Notes: generated by a model from the letters alone, not told the origin. Counted from the stretch's first letter, positions 26,347-35,289 are shown. The stretch is DNA of 64,000 nucleotides from Niveispirillum sp. SYP-B3756 (GCF_009495745.1 NZ_WIDQ01000020.1:1-64000); one strand, 5' to 3'. Numbers and translations: made by a program.

Positions 26347-29034
26347 ATGCGCATTACATTCCGCGCGCCTGATTCAAAGTATGAACGTCGTATAGAGCGG
26401 CAACTTCGCGACACGCGCCCGGTCTTGGTGCAAGTCGGCGAAGCGTTGTCCGACCCCATGGCGGCGGCGGTCGGCCTGATTGGGCTGGCGATGGTGGCCA
26501 TATTTTTCCCCGCAGCGTCGGACCTGGCCCTGCTGCTCGGCCTGCTCGGAATGCTCTGGTCGATGACCAGGCCCTATGGACTGCCGCTGCATATGCCACA
26601 ATGGTCGGGCGCGAAGGACCCCAACGACGTGCATCCGGGCACCATGCGGCCGGTGAAGGCGAAGGGCATCATCTATTTCGGCAACGAGGTGGGCTCCTCT
26701 GCGCAGGTGATGGCCACCAACGATTACCTGCGTCAGCACCAGATGACCCTTGGCACCACCGGGTCGGGCAAAACCGAATTCCTCAAAGCCAAGGCCACCA
26801 ATACGCTGTGCTGGGGATCTGGGTTCATCCTGATCGACGGCAAGGCTGACAACAAGCTGTACGGGGACATCCTCACCATCGCCCGCCGATTTGGTCGCGA
26901 CGACAGCGTTCTCGTCATGAACTACATGACCGGCAGCAGCGATGCCGGCTCCACCTCCAACACGATGAACCCTTTCGCGGAAGGTTCGTCCTCGGCGCTC
27001 AACGAATTGCTCGTGAGCCTGATGGACGAATCCTCGGGCGATGGCATGTGGAAAGGCCGCGCCATCGCGTTGTCCAGTTCGATCATGACGGCCGTGGTGT
27101 GGCTCCGGGACAACCAGGCTGGCTATAATCTGAACGTGGAAACGATCAGCGACGCGCTGGTGCTGAAGAATGTGGTCAAGCTGTCTCGCGACAAGGCCCT
27201 TCCCGCCCACATTCGCGTTCCGCTCATGGACTATTTGAAGTCCGTTCCCGGCTATAAGGACGAAAGCTTCAACGATAATGGCAGCGAACGCACCGACCCA
27301 AATGCGAAGGGAGGTCCAGACAAAGGATTGGCGACCTGCCGCGAGCAACACGGCTATCTCCAGATGCAGTTCACCCGAGTGCTGAACGACTTGGCGAACA
27401 CATACGGTTATATCTTCAAAACTAGGGCCGGCGAAATCGACATGTACGATGTGGTGGTGAACCGCCGAATCCTGGTCGTATTGATGCCGTCATTGGAGAA
27501 GAGCCCTGAGAGTCTTGCTGGTCTGGGAAAAATCGTTGTCGCCACATTGAAAAACGTGATGGCGAAGTGTCTCGGCTCCGCCATTGAGGGGGAATGGGCA
27601 GAAATCATCGAAAACAAGGTGACCAACTCGGCGAGCCCGGCATTGGCCATGTTCGATGAAGTCGGCTACTACGCCACAAACGGGATGGCCATGATGGCAG
27701 CGCAGGCGCGTGGCCTCGGCTTCTCCATTGATTTTGCTGCCCAGGACGAGGCAGCCATGAAGCGACGCATTAAGGAGGAGGTGGACTCCATCAAGGGCAA
27801 CGCCAACCTGAAATTCTTCCTTCGGCTCGAAGACACCGGCGACACGAAGCGAACCTTCGAAGAGGGCGCAGGTGAAATGGATATCACCAAGGTCCGCGGA
27901 TTTGACGATGACGGCGCCGGTCTTGGCTATCGCGCCCAGTCTGGGGCGGGACTGGAGAGGGTTCGGCGCGGTACGTTCCTGGACCTGAAGGGCCAACCCC
28001 TTGGGTTCGCTCACCTGATGGTCGGTGACAAAATCATCCGGATGCGGGTTGCCAATATCGACCACGGCAAGCTCAAATACCTGCGCGTGAACCGGTTCAT
28101 GGCCGTCGAGCTGCCAAAAGCAGCCGAGATCCAGGAACGCAATCTTGCCGGCGCCATCCATCAACGGCTTACCACCAAGGGATTCAAGGTCGCCGACCAT
28201 GTTGGGCCATTCGCGGCCAGTCCGGAAATCACCGACATGGCCGCCACACTGGCCACGTTGAAAGCGGCTGGCATTCGTGTGGCATCGACAGAGCGCGGTA
28301 TCGTCGCCCTGGCCAGCCTTCATGTGCCGCTCCGCACGAGGGCAACGCTGGCCGCCGTCGCGGTGACCACCGTCGAAAACGCAATAACCGGACCCGCGAC
28401 AGGTGTCATTGACCCTTCCAACCTTATTCCTACACCCATAAACCCTGAAATAAACCTTGTGATCGACCTTGTAGATATGCCCGACGATGGTCTCATTGAG
28501 GGGGAGGCCGGCCATGCCGCACTGGCTCCGCCAGAGGGAAGTGACCAGGAGGACCTCGTCGCTGAACGCGTCCAGCGCGCTCAAGCAGATCAGGCAGACA
28601 CCGAGATGCAGGACATGCTTGTGCGGGCCTTCGCTGATCTCTACGGCCAGATTCACGAGCGCGGAATTCTCGGGCCACTGCCCCCTGCCACAGATAGTTT
28701 CCCGCCAACTGCAGCCGGTTCGAATGACGACATGTCAGCGATTGCATTCATCACTGGCGTGGGCGATCCCAGCTTCTCTCAGGCAGTCTTCGGTGGGGAA
28801 GATGGCAGGGCCGCGGTTGCTGTCGGCATTTCAGCGATGGAAATGATGACTGGTGCCAGCAGGGATGAGGCAACTGTAGTTGCCGGCGCCCTCCTGGACG
28901 CGGCCGAGCAGGCAACCATCTATCCTTCGAAGCCGACGCCGGCCCCTCTTCCGAAAGCTGATCTCAAAAGCGCACTGAATGTGCTTCGCACCGCGTTGGC
29001 AGCAAAACAGGGTGAAGGACGGAATTCAGGTTGA
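26347..29034 (+). CDS. trbC: Type IVB coupling ATPase DotL/IcmO (TrbC)
   Basis: 895 residues, longer than DotL (about 780). Two N-terminal membrane spans (residues 38-72), then the VirD4-like ATPase: LGTTGSGKTEFLKAKA (Walker A, about 138), ILIDGKADNKLYGD, and ALAMFDEVGYYATNGMAMMA (Walker B, about 436). It docks the DNA-relaxase substrate and feeds it to the channel. The C-terminal ~300 residues after VNRFMAVELP are Ala/acidic-rich and unlike the core, probably the adaptor-binding tail. Last gene of the operon. Confidence 0.93.
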   Translation: MRITFRAPDSKYERRIERQLRDTRPVLVQVGEALSDPMAAAVGLIGLAMVAIFFPAASDLALLLGLLGMLWSMTRPYGLPLHMPQWSGAKDPNDVHPGTMRPVKAKGIIYFGNEVGSSAQVMATNDYLRQHQMTLGTTGSGKTEFLKAKATNTLCWGSGFILIDGKADNKLYGDILTIARRFGRDDSVLVMNYMTGSSDAGSTSNTMNPFAEGSSSALNELLVSLMDESSGDGMWKGRAIALSSSIMTAVVWLRDNQAGYNLNVETISDALVLKNVVKLSRDKALPAHIRVPLMDYLKSVPGYKDESFNDNGSERTDPNAKGGPDKGLATCREQHGYLQMQFTRVLNDLANTYGYIFKTRAGEIDMYDVVVNRRILVVLMPSLEKSPESLAGLGKIVVATLKNVMAKCLGSAIEGEWAEIIENKVTNSASPALAMFDEVGYYATNGMAMMAAQARGLGFSIDFAAQDEAAMKRRIKEEVDSIKGNANLKFFLRLEDTGDTKRTFEEGAGEMDITKVRGFDDDGAGLGYRAQSGAGLERVRRGTFLDLKGQPLGFAHLMVGDKIIRMRVANIDHGKLKYLRVNRFMAVELPKAAEIQERNLAGAIHQRLTTKGFKVADHVGPFAASPEITDMAATLATLKAAGIRVASTERGIVALASLHVPLRTRATLAAVAVTTVENAITGPATGVIDPSNLIPTPINPEINLVIDLVDMPDDGLIEGEAGHAALAPPEGSDQEDLVAERVQRAQADQADTEMQDMLVRAFADLYGQIHERGILGPLPPATDSFPPTAAGSNDDMSAIAFITGVGDPSFSQAVFGGEDGRAAVAVGISAMEMMTGASRDEATVVAGALLDAAEQATIYPSKPTPAPLPKADLKSALNVLRTALAAKQGEGRNSG

Positions 29035-29039
29035 TTGCA

Positions 29040-29063
29040 TATTGTAAAGTATGGTTTACAATA
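29040..29063. promoter_or_regulatory. Operator of the hipBA module (inverted repeat)
   Basis: Perfect 9-bp inverted repeat TATTGTAAA / TTTACAATA separated by GTATGG, located 31 nt upstream of hipB. HipB-type antitoxins repress their operon by binding such dyads, so this is the likely autoregulatory site. Confidence 0.7.
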
Positions 29064-29094
29064 TCGGAGTTATCGTAAGTTTTGGTTTTCATAA

Positions 29095-29409
29095 ATGGCC
29101 ACCGCCCTTTCGAGCCCGGAACTCGACAATCTAGCCGTCTTGGGGCAATCCCTTCGCTTAGCCAGACGCCGTAGAAACCTGACCCAGGACGAAATGGCCG
29201 ATCGGATGGGGGTGTCACGGCCGACATATAGTCAGCTCGAAAGGGGCTCAGCGACGGTTGGCCTGGGCATCCTGCTGCGGGCGATGACCGTTCTAGGTTA
29301 TCCGGAAAGGATTGGCGGTTTGCTGGCCGAGGACCCGATCGGCGATGCGATGGATGATGCATCTGGCAGACAAAGGATAAGGAAGCCGCATGGCCTGGCA
29401 GATTTCTAA
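29095..29409 (+). CDS. hipB: HipB-like XRE antitoxin
   Basis: 104 residues; HTH at about 18-75: LGQSLRLARRRRNLTQDEMA, DRMGVSRPTYSQLERGSATV. Followed directly by a HipA-like gene that it overlaps by 20 nt. Family knowledge: HipB neutralises HipA and represses the operon. The C-terminus is short and basic (GRQRIRKPHGLADF). Confidence 0.85.
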   Translation: MATALSSPELDNLAVLGQSLRLARRRRNLTQDEMADRMGVSRPTYSQLERGSATVGLGILLRAMTVLGYPERIGGLLAEDPIGDAMDDASGRQRIRKPHGLADF

Positions 29410-30727
29410 AGACGGTCGCATCGACAGGCTTGTGGTCTTCCGTGTGCTGCCTACCGAGGGGGCGGTGCCGATCGGCCAACTCGTTTTTGAGGGGAAGGGG
29501 CCGGTACGGCAGAGCCGGTTCGCCTACGCACGTTCCTGGACGGAGCGAGCGGACAAGGTCGCCATTGATCCTGTGAACCTACGGCTATCGTCGAAGCAGA
29601 CGCAGAGCACCCCCTATGAGGTGCCGCTGCCCTTCTACGATGTCGGTCCCGATGGATGGGGCAAGCAGGTCTTGGCAGCTGCCTACCCTGGCCACCAGCT
29701 GGGCATGGGCGAGTTACTGGCCCTGGGAGGAGACGATAGGACGGGTGACCTGCTTTTCGGACCCGATCCATCAGGGCCGTCGACCTGGGTCCCTGAGGCG
29801 CCGCCAATGGGAGATCGGCTTGCCCGAGAAGACGACTTGGCCCAGTTGCTCGAAGCGGCAGCAGCCATGGAGGAAGGCAAGATCACAGACCCCAGCCTGC
29901 GGCTGCTCATGCGGTCCTCGGCCGACATCGGCGGCGCCAGGCCGAAGACACGATTCAACAGTGATGGGAGATCCTGGATTGCGAAGTTCCCGGCCTGGGG
30001 CGACCCGTTCGATGACCCACGCGCCGAAGCCGTGTGCCTGGACATAGCCGCCGGCGCCGGCGTCCCTGTCCCTTCCCGCAGGCTCGTCACGATCAATGAT
30101 CGATCCGTGCTGCTGGTGGAACGCTTCGACCGGGGTCCAGCCGGCGAGCGTCACGGCTATATCAGTGCCGGGACCCTTTTGAGGGAGCCACCGGCGACCT
30201 ACAGGACCGCCATGACCTATCTCGACATCGCGGTGAAGGCGGCCGCCATCGGTGTTGCTGACGCGCGTGCCGATATCTTCCGACGCATGCTTGTCAACAG
30301 CTTCGTCCATAACACCGACGATCACCTGCGGAACATGGCATTGATCCGCACTGGTCGCGCCTGGCAGGTAGCGCCCGCGTTCGACATCGTCCCACACCGT
30401 CCGAACCGTCATGTGCTGGCTCCGGCGCCTGGCGTCCGGCCGGACTGTGATCCCGCCCTGGCCTTTTCGACCAGCAAGGCCTTCGGGCTCCCCGTCGGCG
30501 AAGCGGCTGCAATCTACGACCAGGTCGCACAGGCGGCACAGGATATTGGCCAATTGCTGGACAAGCACCACACGTCGCCCAAGGACCGTGAGGTGCTTAC
30601 CACCCTGTTGAGCCGTTGCCTGTCACCGCCGGCCGTCACGATGTCTGTGGGCTATGCGGGCCAGCCCATGGCAGAAGCGGATATGGACCACGATAGTGAT
30701 CCGTATGATGGTCCTCGTTTGAAGTGA
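29390..30727 (+). CDS. hipA: HipA-like serine/threonine kinase toxin
   Basis: 445 residues. Recognised from SSADIGGARPKTRF (the P-loop-like SxGGARPK segment, about 185), IAKFP, and the catalytic motif NSFVHNTDDHLRNMAL near 302-317 followed by APAFDIVPH. HipA kinases phosphorylate aminoacyl-tRNA synthetase targets and cause growth arrest; the target here is unknown. Motifs intact, so probably active. Stabilisation of the plasmid is the usual context. Confidence 0.9.
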   Translation: MAWQISKDGRIDRLVVFRVLPTEGAVPIGQLVFEGKGPVRQSRFAYARSWTERADKVAIDPVNLRLSSKQTQSTPYEVPLPFYDVGPDGWGKQVLAAAYPGHQLGMGELLALGGDDRTGDLLFGPDPSGPSTWVPEAPPMGDRLAREDDLAQLLEAAAAMEEGKITDPSLRLLMRSSADIGGARPKTRFNSDGRSWIAKFPAWGDPFDDPRAEAVCLDIAAGAGVPVPSRRLVTINDRSVLLVERFDRGPAGERHGYISAGTLLREPPATYRTAMTYLDIAVKAAAIGVADARADIFRRMLVNSFVHNTDDHLRNMALIRTGRAWQVAPAFDIVPHRPNRHVLAPAPGVRPDCDPALAFSTSKAFGLPVGEAAAIYDQVAQAAQDIGQLLDKHHTSPKDREVLTTLLSRCLSPPAVTMSVGYAGQPMAEADMDHDSDPYDGPRLK

Positions 30728-30757
30728 TCAACGCGTATGCAGCGGAACCGAAGGTCT

Positions 30758-30785
30758 TTGAACTGCGCACCGCTGGCCCTATAAT
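30758..30785 (+). promoter_or_regulatory. Promoter of the AbiE-like antitoxin gene, predicted leaderless
   Basis: TTGAAC (30758-30763), 16-nt spacer, TATAAT (30780-30785). Counting 7 nt from the -10 places the transcription start at or next to the A of the ATG at 30792, so the message would have no 5' UTR. There is also no Shine-Dalgarno sequence, which fits. Confidence 0.65.
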
Positions 30786-30791
30786 CTCAGC

Positions 30792-31274
30792 ATGATGGAA
30801 CCGTCGACAGCATCACAGAGTGTTTTGGCCTTGGGGCGAGCTGCGAAAGTTGCCGTCGTCGATCAGCTTTTGCCCGCATTGCCCAACCTTGATCGGACAA
30901 GCCTCCTCCAGTCGCTTAAGGATCTGGAGAGGGCTGGCTTAGCCGAACGGTTGGACAACAATGCCTGGCTGTTCCCGCATCAGGGCAAACCGCGTCTCAG
31001 CTTTTCCAGGACGTGGAGTAAACCCGGTGGCGCGACCCCTGATGTCGAGATTGCTGCGACACTCGCCAACCCCAGGCTGGCCGACTTGGTACAATTATGC
31101 CTCGCCTACAGCGAGCGCAGAGTACGGACGAACCTGGATACGCTCATTGAAGAGGACGCCCTACGTCCCCCGATGATTGCTCGCCTTGGGTCGATGCTGA
31201 ATAACATTCACGCTGGCTTCATTGCCGCCGCGCGGAGACGCTATGAGCGAACTTTATCTGGACGCGCTTCCTGA
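30792..31274 (+). CDS. Winged-helix protein, probable AbiEi-like antitoxin
   Basis: 160 residues. N-terminal winged helix (VVDQLLPALPNLDRTSLLQS, LKDLERAGLAERLDNNAWLF), then a helical C-terminal region. It overlaps by 32 nt the start of a gene with an AbiEii-type nucleotidyltransferase motif, which is the gene order of type IV AbiE toxin-antitoxin pairs. Assignment as antitoxin rests on that context and the N-terminal fold; sequence similarity to AbiEi itself was not evident. Confidence 0.55.
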   Translation: MMEPSTASQSVLALGRAAKVAVVDQLLPALPNLDRTSLLQSLKDLERAGLAERLDNNAWLFPHQGKPRLSFSRTWSKPGGATPDVEIAATLANPRLADLVQLCLAYSERRVRTNLDTLIEEDALRPPMIARLGSMLNNIHAGFIAAARRRYERTLSGRAS

Positions 31275-31713
31275 AGCGACGGGACGCCTTCTGAACATCC
31301 TCGCCACGAAGGAGTTCATAGCACCGGCCGTGTTGATAGGCGGGACCGCGATCGCACTCCAAACAGCCCACCGCATCAGCGAGGATCTCGACTTTCGGTT
31401 CCCAGGCGGAAAATTGCCACGCCGGACCATCACGGGGTTTCTTCAAGAACTGGAGTCCATCGGCGCGACCTCAAGGGACATGATCGAAGAGGACGTCCGT
31501 GACCAGTTCACCAACGAGGGTTCGGACGTTGAGGATCATCAGCAGGATTGGTGAATCAGCTTCCCTGACGGACAGGGCGTCAAGTTGACCTTCTTCGCTT
31601 CACTCGATGCGATCCCGTTCTCGACGGTCGAGCGAGACGTCCAGAAGATCGATCCCGCCGGCTGGCGCTGGCGATTTAAGGGCCGACCACAGCCACGACA
31701 GGAGGCAATATGA
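31243..31713 (+). pseudogene. Decayed AbiEii-like nucleotidyltransferase toxin
   Basis: From the ATG at 31243 the frame encodes AVLIGGTAIALQTAHRISED followed by LDFRF, the GGTAxAL..HR.S.DLD nucleotidyltransferase signature of AbiEii. An in-frame TGA at 31552-31554 stops it after HQQDW. Past it the same frame continues with ISFPDGQGVKLTFFASLD, which clearly belongs to the same protein, and ends at TGA 31711-31713 well short of the normal family length. The C-terminal part with the conserved Lys is missing, so the toxin is probably dead. Confidence 0.75.
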
Positions 31714-31889
31714 AGCCGGGTAATCCTCAGCCACTGACGCCCGAGCTCCGGGTGGAACTTGAAGTCCTCGCCGCCCTGTCCGACGAGTCGATCGATACCT
31801 CAGACGCCCCTGCGGTGAAGGACTGGACCGGCGCCAGGCGCGGAGCACTCCACTTGCCGATCAAGATTGACCCTGATTTTGAAGGCTGA
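31710..31889 (+). CDS. Small antitoxin-like protein (59 aa)
   Basis: ATG at 31710 preceded by AGGAGG (31699-31704). The peptide LTPELRVELEVLAALSDESI, DTSDAPAVKDWTGARRG resembles the N-terminal half of small BrnA-type antitoxins, which carry LxxLxxLPDEEIDTSDIPEV..W. It stops at IKIDPDFEG, shorter than those proteins, and no BrnT toxin is adjacent. Possibly a solitary or truncated antitoxin. Confidence 0.5.
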   Translation: MKPGNPQPLTPELRVELEVLAALSDESIDTSDAPAVKDWTGARRGALHLPIKIDPDFEG

Positions 31890-31934
31890 CCGCGCCGTCA
31901 ATTAAAACTATGATGCTCGCTCATGGAGGATGCG

Positions 31935-32372
31935 ATGAGCGGCGACCTATACGAATCCGACTTCTATGCCTGGGCCAATCAGCAGGCGGCATTGCTGCGG
32001 GCTGGAAAGCTGTCGGCCGCCGACATCGAGCATATCGCCGAGGAAATCGAGAGCATGGGACGGACGGAAAAGCGCGAACTGGTCAGCCGTCTCACGATCC
32101 TGCTCCTCCATCTGTTGAAATGGCAGTTCCAGCCTGGACTGCGCGGGAATAGCTGGCGGCTGACCGTCAAGGAACAACGGTATCGACTGGCGGATCATTT
32201 GGCGGACAATCCCAGCCTTAAAGCCAAACTGTCGGAAGCCATTGCGAACGCCTATCGGCTTGCCCTGGTGGAAGCGGAGCGTGAAACCGGCCTGCCGGAA
32301 ACGACCTTTCCAGCCGAATGCCCCTGGTCATTTGATCAGATCGCATCCCCGGATTTCTGGCCCAGAGACTAA
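31935..32372 (+). CDS. DUF29 family protein
   Basis: 145 residues, MSGDLYESDFYAWANQQAAL with LRAGKLSAADIEHIAEEIES, the clear DUF29 start, then LLLHLLKWQFQPGLRG near 60. The family is of unknown function and frequent on cyanobacterial and proteobacterial plasmids. The ATG 31935 is preferred over 31923 because GGAGG (31925-31929) then has 5-nt spacing. Confidence 0.85.
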   Translation: MSGDLYESDFYAWANQQAALLRAGKLSAADIEHIAEEIESMGRTEKRELVSRLTILLLHLLKWQFQPGLRGNSWRLTVKEQRYRLADHLADNPSLKAKLSEAIANAYRLALVEAERETGLPETTFPAECPWSFDQIASPDFWPRD

Positions 32373-32491
32373 GTTTCGGCCCGTGAAAGTGGCAATTGCC
32401 ACTGATATAATTTGCCACTAATGGCAGGAGACGCCCTTGCGTTGGGGCGCTTCCTCGGTGATACTCTCTTTGAGAGAGGTAGGAGACAGAA

Positions 32492-32917
32492 ATGCTCTGG
32501 GACAAAGGCGGCGGGAGTCTCTGGGGGAACGGCGGCGACAACGGCGACTTCCTGCGCGGCGTCGCCATGGGGCGAGCGACCGCCGAGCCGATCCCGGTGC
32601 CGGTCCAGGTTGCGGACGTTGAGACGACCGCCCAGTTGGCCGTCATCATACGGCGGCTGCAGGATGAGTTACGCCGCGAGCAGCAAGAGCGGGCGCGGGC
32701 GCGGGCTAGCATCGCTGGGCTGCGGGCTGTTATCGCGGCACTGACCCACGTCGTCGGCCGCGAGCGCGTGGAGGTACTCATACGCCGACTATATCCGTCC
32801 GCCTACGCCGATCGAGCGCAGCAGGTAGGTCGGCACGTCGACGACATCTCCAGCGAGGCCGCCGGGATGGCAGAGACGACTATAGGGGCGATAGCGGGCC
32901 TCATCCCTCGTCGCTAG
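32492..32917 (+). CDS. Hypothetical protein with coiled coil
   Basis: 141 residues. A Gly/Asn/Trp-rich start (MLWDKGGGSLWGNGGDNGDF) leads to a charged coiled coil near 48-72 (RRLQDELRREQQERARARAS) and a helical tail. TAGGAGA upstream. It overlaps the convergent dotA gene by 17 nt. No family recognised. Confidence 0.5.
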   Translation: MLWDKGGGSLWGNGGDNGDFLRGVAMGRATAEPIPVPVQVADVETTAQLAVIIRRLQDELRREQQERARARASIAGLRAVIAALTHVVGRERVEVLIRRLYPSAYADRAQQVGRHVDDISSEAAGMAETTIGAIAGLIPRR

Positions 32918-35069
32918 TGTCCTGCCTCTCCGGCCGCCCTGGCGCTGGCCGCGCCAGTGACTCCAATATCTCCGTCTGTCGGCGCGATGTCTCCGCCCCG
33001 CTCTTACGCGCCGCTGCTTCGGCCATTCGTGCGCGCCGCTTTTGGGGCCCCTGGACTGCCATCGTGGCGACCTGCGAGGTGGTGGAGACGGCCTTGTCGG
33101 TCATCCGCACGGCCTGCTCGCCACCCGCTTCCGAGCCCTGCAAAACGGCCCGGCTATGGAAGCCCGACACCGACATGACGAAATCCGGCAGCGTGTGGAT
33201 CAGCTCCAACGACTTGTTGGCCAAGCCGAACTGCAGGATGACCAGCAGCGCCACGAAGATTACCGTCCCGACGACACCGACCAGATAGCCGTCCGTCGCC
33301 CCTGCCCAGGCCGACGAGAACACCATGAAAGCGATCGCCGCCGCCCCCTCCATGATCCACATCGATCCGATCAGCCCCGCCAGCATCAGCATCGGCGTCA
33401 GCGCGACGTTCAGCAGCATCATGTAGCCAGATTCCGATCGGGCGTAGACAAGGCCATCCCCTTCCATATTGATGTGCGCCAGCCCCCAGACCGTGGCGCT
33501 GATCATCGTCGCGAACACCGAGGTTAGCCACATCGTCACGCCGAAGACCCAGTGAAAGAACGGGAGCATCGGCAGGACATAGGCCAGCAATGCGCCCAGC
33601 CCCATCAGTCCCACCATCACCATCCAGAAGATCGACCCCGCTGTCTCCAGGATCGAGCCGAGGGGCCCGGCTGAGGTGGCAAAGGACAGCACCTTCTTGG
33701 GGATCCCGCCCCCATACAGACCCATGCCAATCTCGGCCGCTCCGGCGACACCGATCGCCGTCCAGGCCGCGTTCAGCAGCGTGTGACCGAAGCCGACAGT
33801 CTTGCCGAAGGCCGACATGTTGTCCTCGGTACTGGCTTGGTGCGCCCACGACAAGATACCGCCGACCAGCGCCGTCTCGCTCAGCAGGTCCAACGGACTG
33901 CCGCCGGCCTGCAGGGCGGACAGACGGCGGGCCTCTGCTCCTCCTTCCTGTCCCTGTCGGGCCGGCGCGTAGGTTTCATCCCACCAACTTTCCATCCGAG
34001 CCAGGCCACGGTTCAGTGTGGTCCCACCTGACCCGGCCCCGAAGGAGCCGGTCTTGGGCGGCAGCACGGTGGCCATCGCCCCCGCCGCCGTCGAAATCTC
34101 CGACCGGCGCGTTGTGAGTTGCATGTACCACGATCCTGCCCCCGTCCAGCCGGCGCTGGTCGCGGCCCGGGCGAAGCTGTCCTCCTTGTCGGACGTCGTT
34201 GTCTTCGGCGCCGACTTGGCGGCCGCCGCGATGGCGGCCCGATAATTCTGAACAGCCGCGACAAGCGGGGCCGGATCGGGTGGCGGGGGCGCGTCCACGC
34301 TGTCGCGGGTGAGTTGTTCGGCCGTCATAATCGCCACCGAGAACAGGGCGTTGAAGGCGGTCTTGTGTGCGGCGATCATTGCCTTCGCCGCCGGCGTCTT
34401 CGGTTCATGTTCGCTGAACTTGATCGTACCGCAGGCGCCGGCCGGGAACATGCGGAAGAGCCCGTTGCGGCCGCCATCGAACGAGATCTCGTTCGAGCGC
34501 TCCGACTTCACAATCCAGGTCTCCCCGACCTGGCGGCCGACATTGTTGATTGCCTGGACGCAGGTGGCTGTCTGTAACAGGCCCTTGGCCAGCACGTCGG
34601 GTGCCGACACGGTGGGCGCTGCTGTCTCCTGCAAGCGATTGCCGACTGCATCTGCCACCTCCTTCCAGAGATTACCGGCGGCCCCCAGGCCGGCGCGGGA
34701 AACGGCATAGACGGCGTACTGGCCACCGGACCAGCCAATATCCGGCAAGGGGAACATCAGGCCCAGGCCCGTGATCACTCGGATGATGCCCCATGCCGAG
34801 GACCACTTTTTACCCATGAACTCGCCGTCGATCGCCGTCTGGACGACACCGTGCGCCAGGATGTAGCTGATCACGACCGTGCCGACGGCCAACACGAGCG
34901 TGTTGAACCAGGTGGCGAAGGTGCGCAGCACCTGATCGTCCAGCAGCGTCTGCAACACGTCGGCCGCCGCCTCGCCTTCCACCGGCGCCAGCAGCGCGGA
35001 CGGGTCGAACGCCAGGGCGGCCGGCGCCAGGAGCTGTGTGGCGACGACGAGAAGCAGGGCCAAACGCAT
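32901..35069 (-). CDS. traY: Type IVB membrane protein DotA/TraY
   Basis: 722 residues with a cleavable signal (MRLALLLVVATQLLAPAALA), a first span near 55-78, a large periplasmic loop of about 300 residues, then a cluster of spans from about 400 to 625 (LGALLAYVLPMLPFFHWVFG, MLMLAGLIGSMWIMEGAAAI, GVVGTVIFVALLVILQFGLA). This is the DotA/TraY architecture. The C-terminal tail (about 80 residues) is charged and cytoplasmic. A TGCAAACATA box lies 37 nt upstream on its strand. Confidence 0.9.
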   Translation of the reverse strand: MRLALLLVVATQLLAPAALAFDPSALLAPVEGEAAADVLQTLLDDQVLRTFATWFNTLVLAVGTVVISYILAHGVVQTAIDGEFMGKKWSSAWGIIRVITGLGLMFPLPDIGWSGGQYAVYAVSRAGLGAAGNLWKEVADAVGNRLQETAAPTVSAPDVLAKGLLQTATCVQAINNVGRQVGETWIVKSERSNEISFDGGRNGLFRMFPAGACGTIKFSEHEPKTPAAKAMIAAHKTAFNALFSVAIMTAEQLTRDSVDAPPPPDPAPLVAAVQNYRAAIAAAAKSAPKTTTSDKEDSFARAATSAGWTGAGSWYMQLTTRRSEISTAAGAMATVLPPKTGSFGAGSGGTTLNRGLARMESWWDETYAPARQGQEGGAEARRLSALQAGGSPLDLLSETALVGGILSWAHQASTEDNMSAFGKTVGFGHTLLNAAWTAIGVAGAAEIGMGLYGGGIPKKVLSFATSAGPLGSILETAGSIFWMVMVGLMGLGALLAYVLPMLPFFHWVFGVTMWLTSVFATMISATVWGLAHINMEGDGLVYARSESGYMMLLNVALTPMLMLAGLIGSMWIMEGAAAIAFMVFSSAWAGATDGYLVGVVGTVIFVALLVILQFGLANKSLELIHTLPDFVMSVSGFHSRAVLQGSEAGGEQAVRMTDKAVSTTSQVATMAVQGPQKRRARMAEAAARKSGAETSRRQTEILESLARPAPGRPERQDTSDEG

Positions 35070-35106
35070 GGGGAACCTCCGGGCTGGAGGTTCAGGATTG
35101 GTCAGC

Positions 35107-35116
35107 TATGTTTGCA
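35107..35116 (-). promoter_or_regulatory. TGCAAACATA box upstream of traY/dotA
   Basis: Read on the minus strand this is TGCAAACATA, 37 nt before the dotA start. The same decamer, in the same orientation relative to its gene, precedes the traP gene, and a one-base variant precedes dotI. Likely a shared regulator or promoter element of the transfer genes. Confidence 0.5.
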
Positions 35117-35187
35117 GGTCACGCTTTGAAAGAACAAAGCGCTGCCCTGGAGATGCGCCCGAGCGATGACAAAAAGCCATTATGGCG

Positions 35188-35225
35188 TTGAACAATCCGC
35201 TCTGATGAGCTATATAAGGCTCATC
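35188..35225 (+). promoter_or_regulatory. Promoter and overlapping operator of the Abi gene
   Basis: TTGAAC (35188-35193), 17-nt spacer, TATATA (35211-35216). The -10 is enclosed by a 7-bp inverted repeat, GATGAGC (35204-35210) and GCTCATC (35219-35225), which would let a repressor occlude RNA polymerase. Transcription should start near 35223. Confidence 0.65.
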
Positions 35226-35229
35226 ACGG

Positions 35230-35269
35230 CCGGCCCCTCTTTCACCTTCGGGTGATACGGGCCGGTTTT
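35230..35269 (+). terminator. Attenuator/terminator hairpin in the Abi leader
   Basis: CCGGCCC (35230-35236) pairs with GGGCCGG (35259-35265); inside it TCACC-TTCG-GGTGA forms an upper stem with a UUCG loop; TTTT follows at 35266-35269. It begins only about 7 nt after the predicted transcription start and 20 nt before the Abi GTG, so it is either an attenuator or ends a very short RNA. Confidence 0.65.
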
Positions 35270-35289
35270 CCATTTTAGGCTTCTTCCCG

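Noticed and set aside
27490-28656. 388-codon minus-strand frame opposite DotL
   Set aside because: Antisense to a gene with clear Walker A and B motifs; no family pattern.
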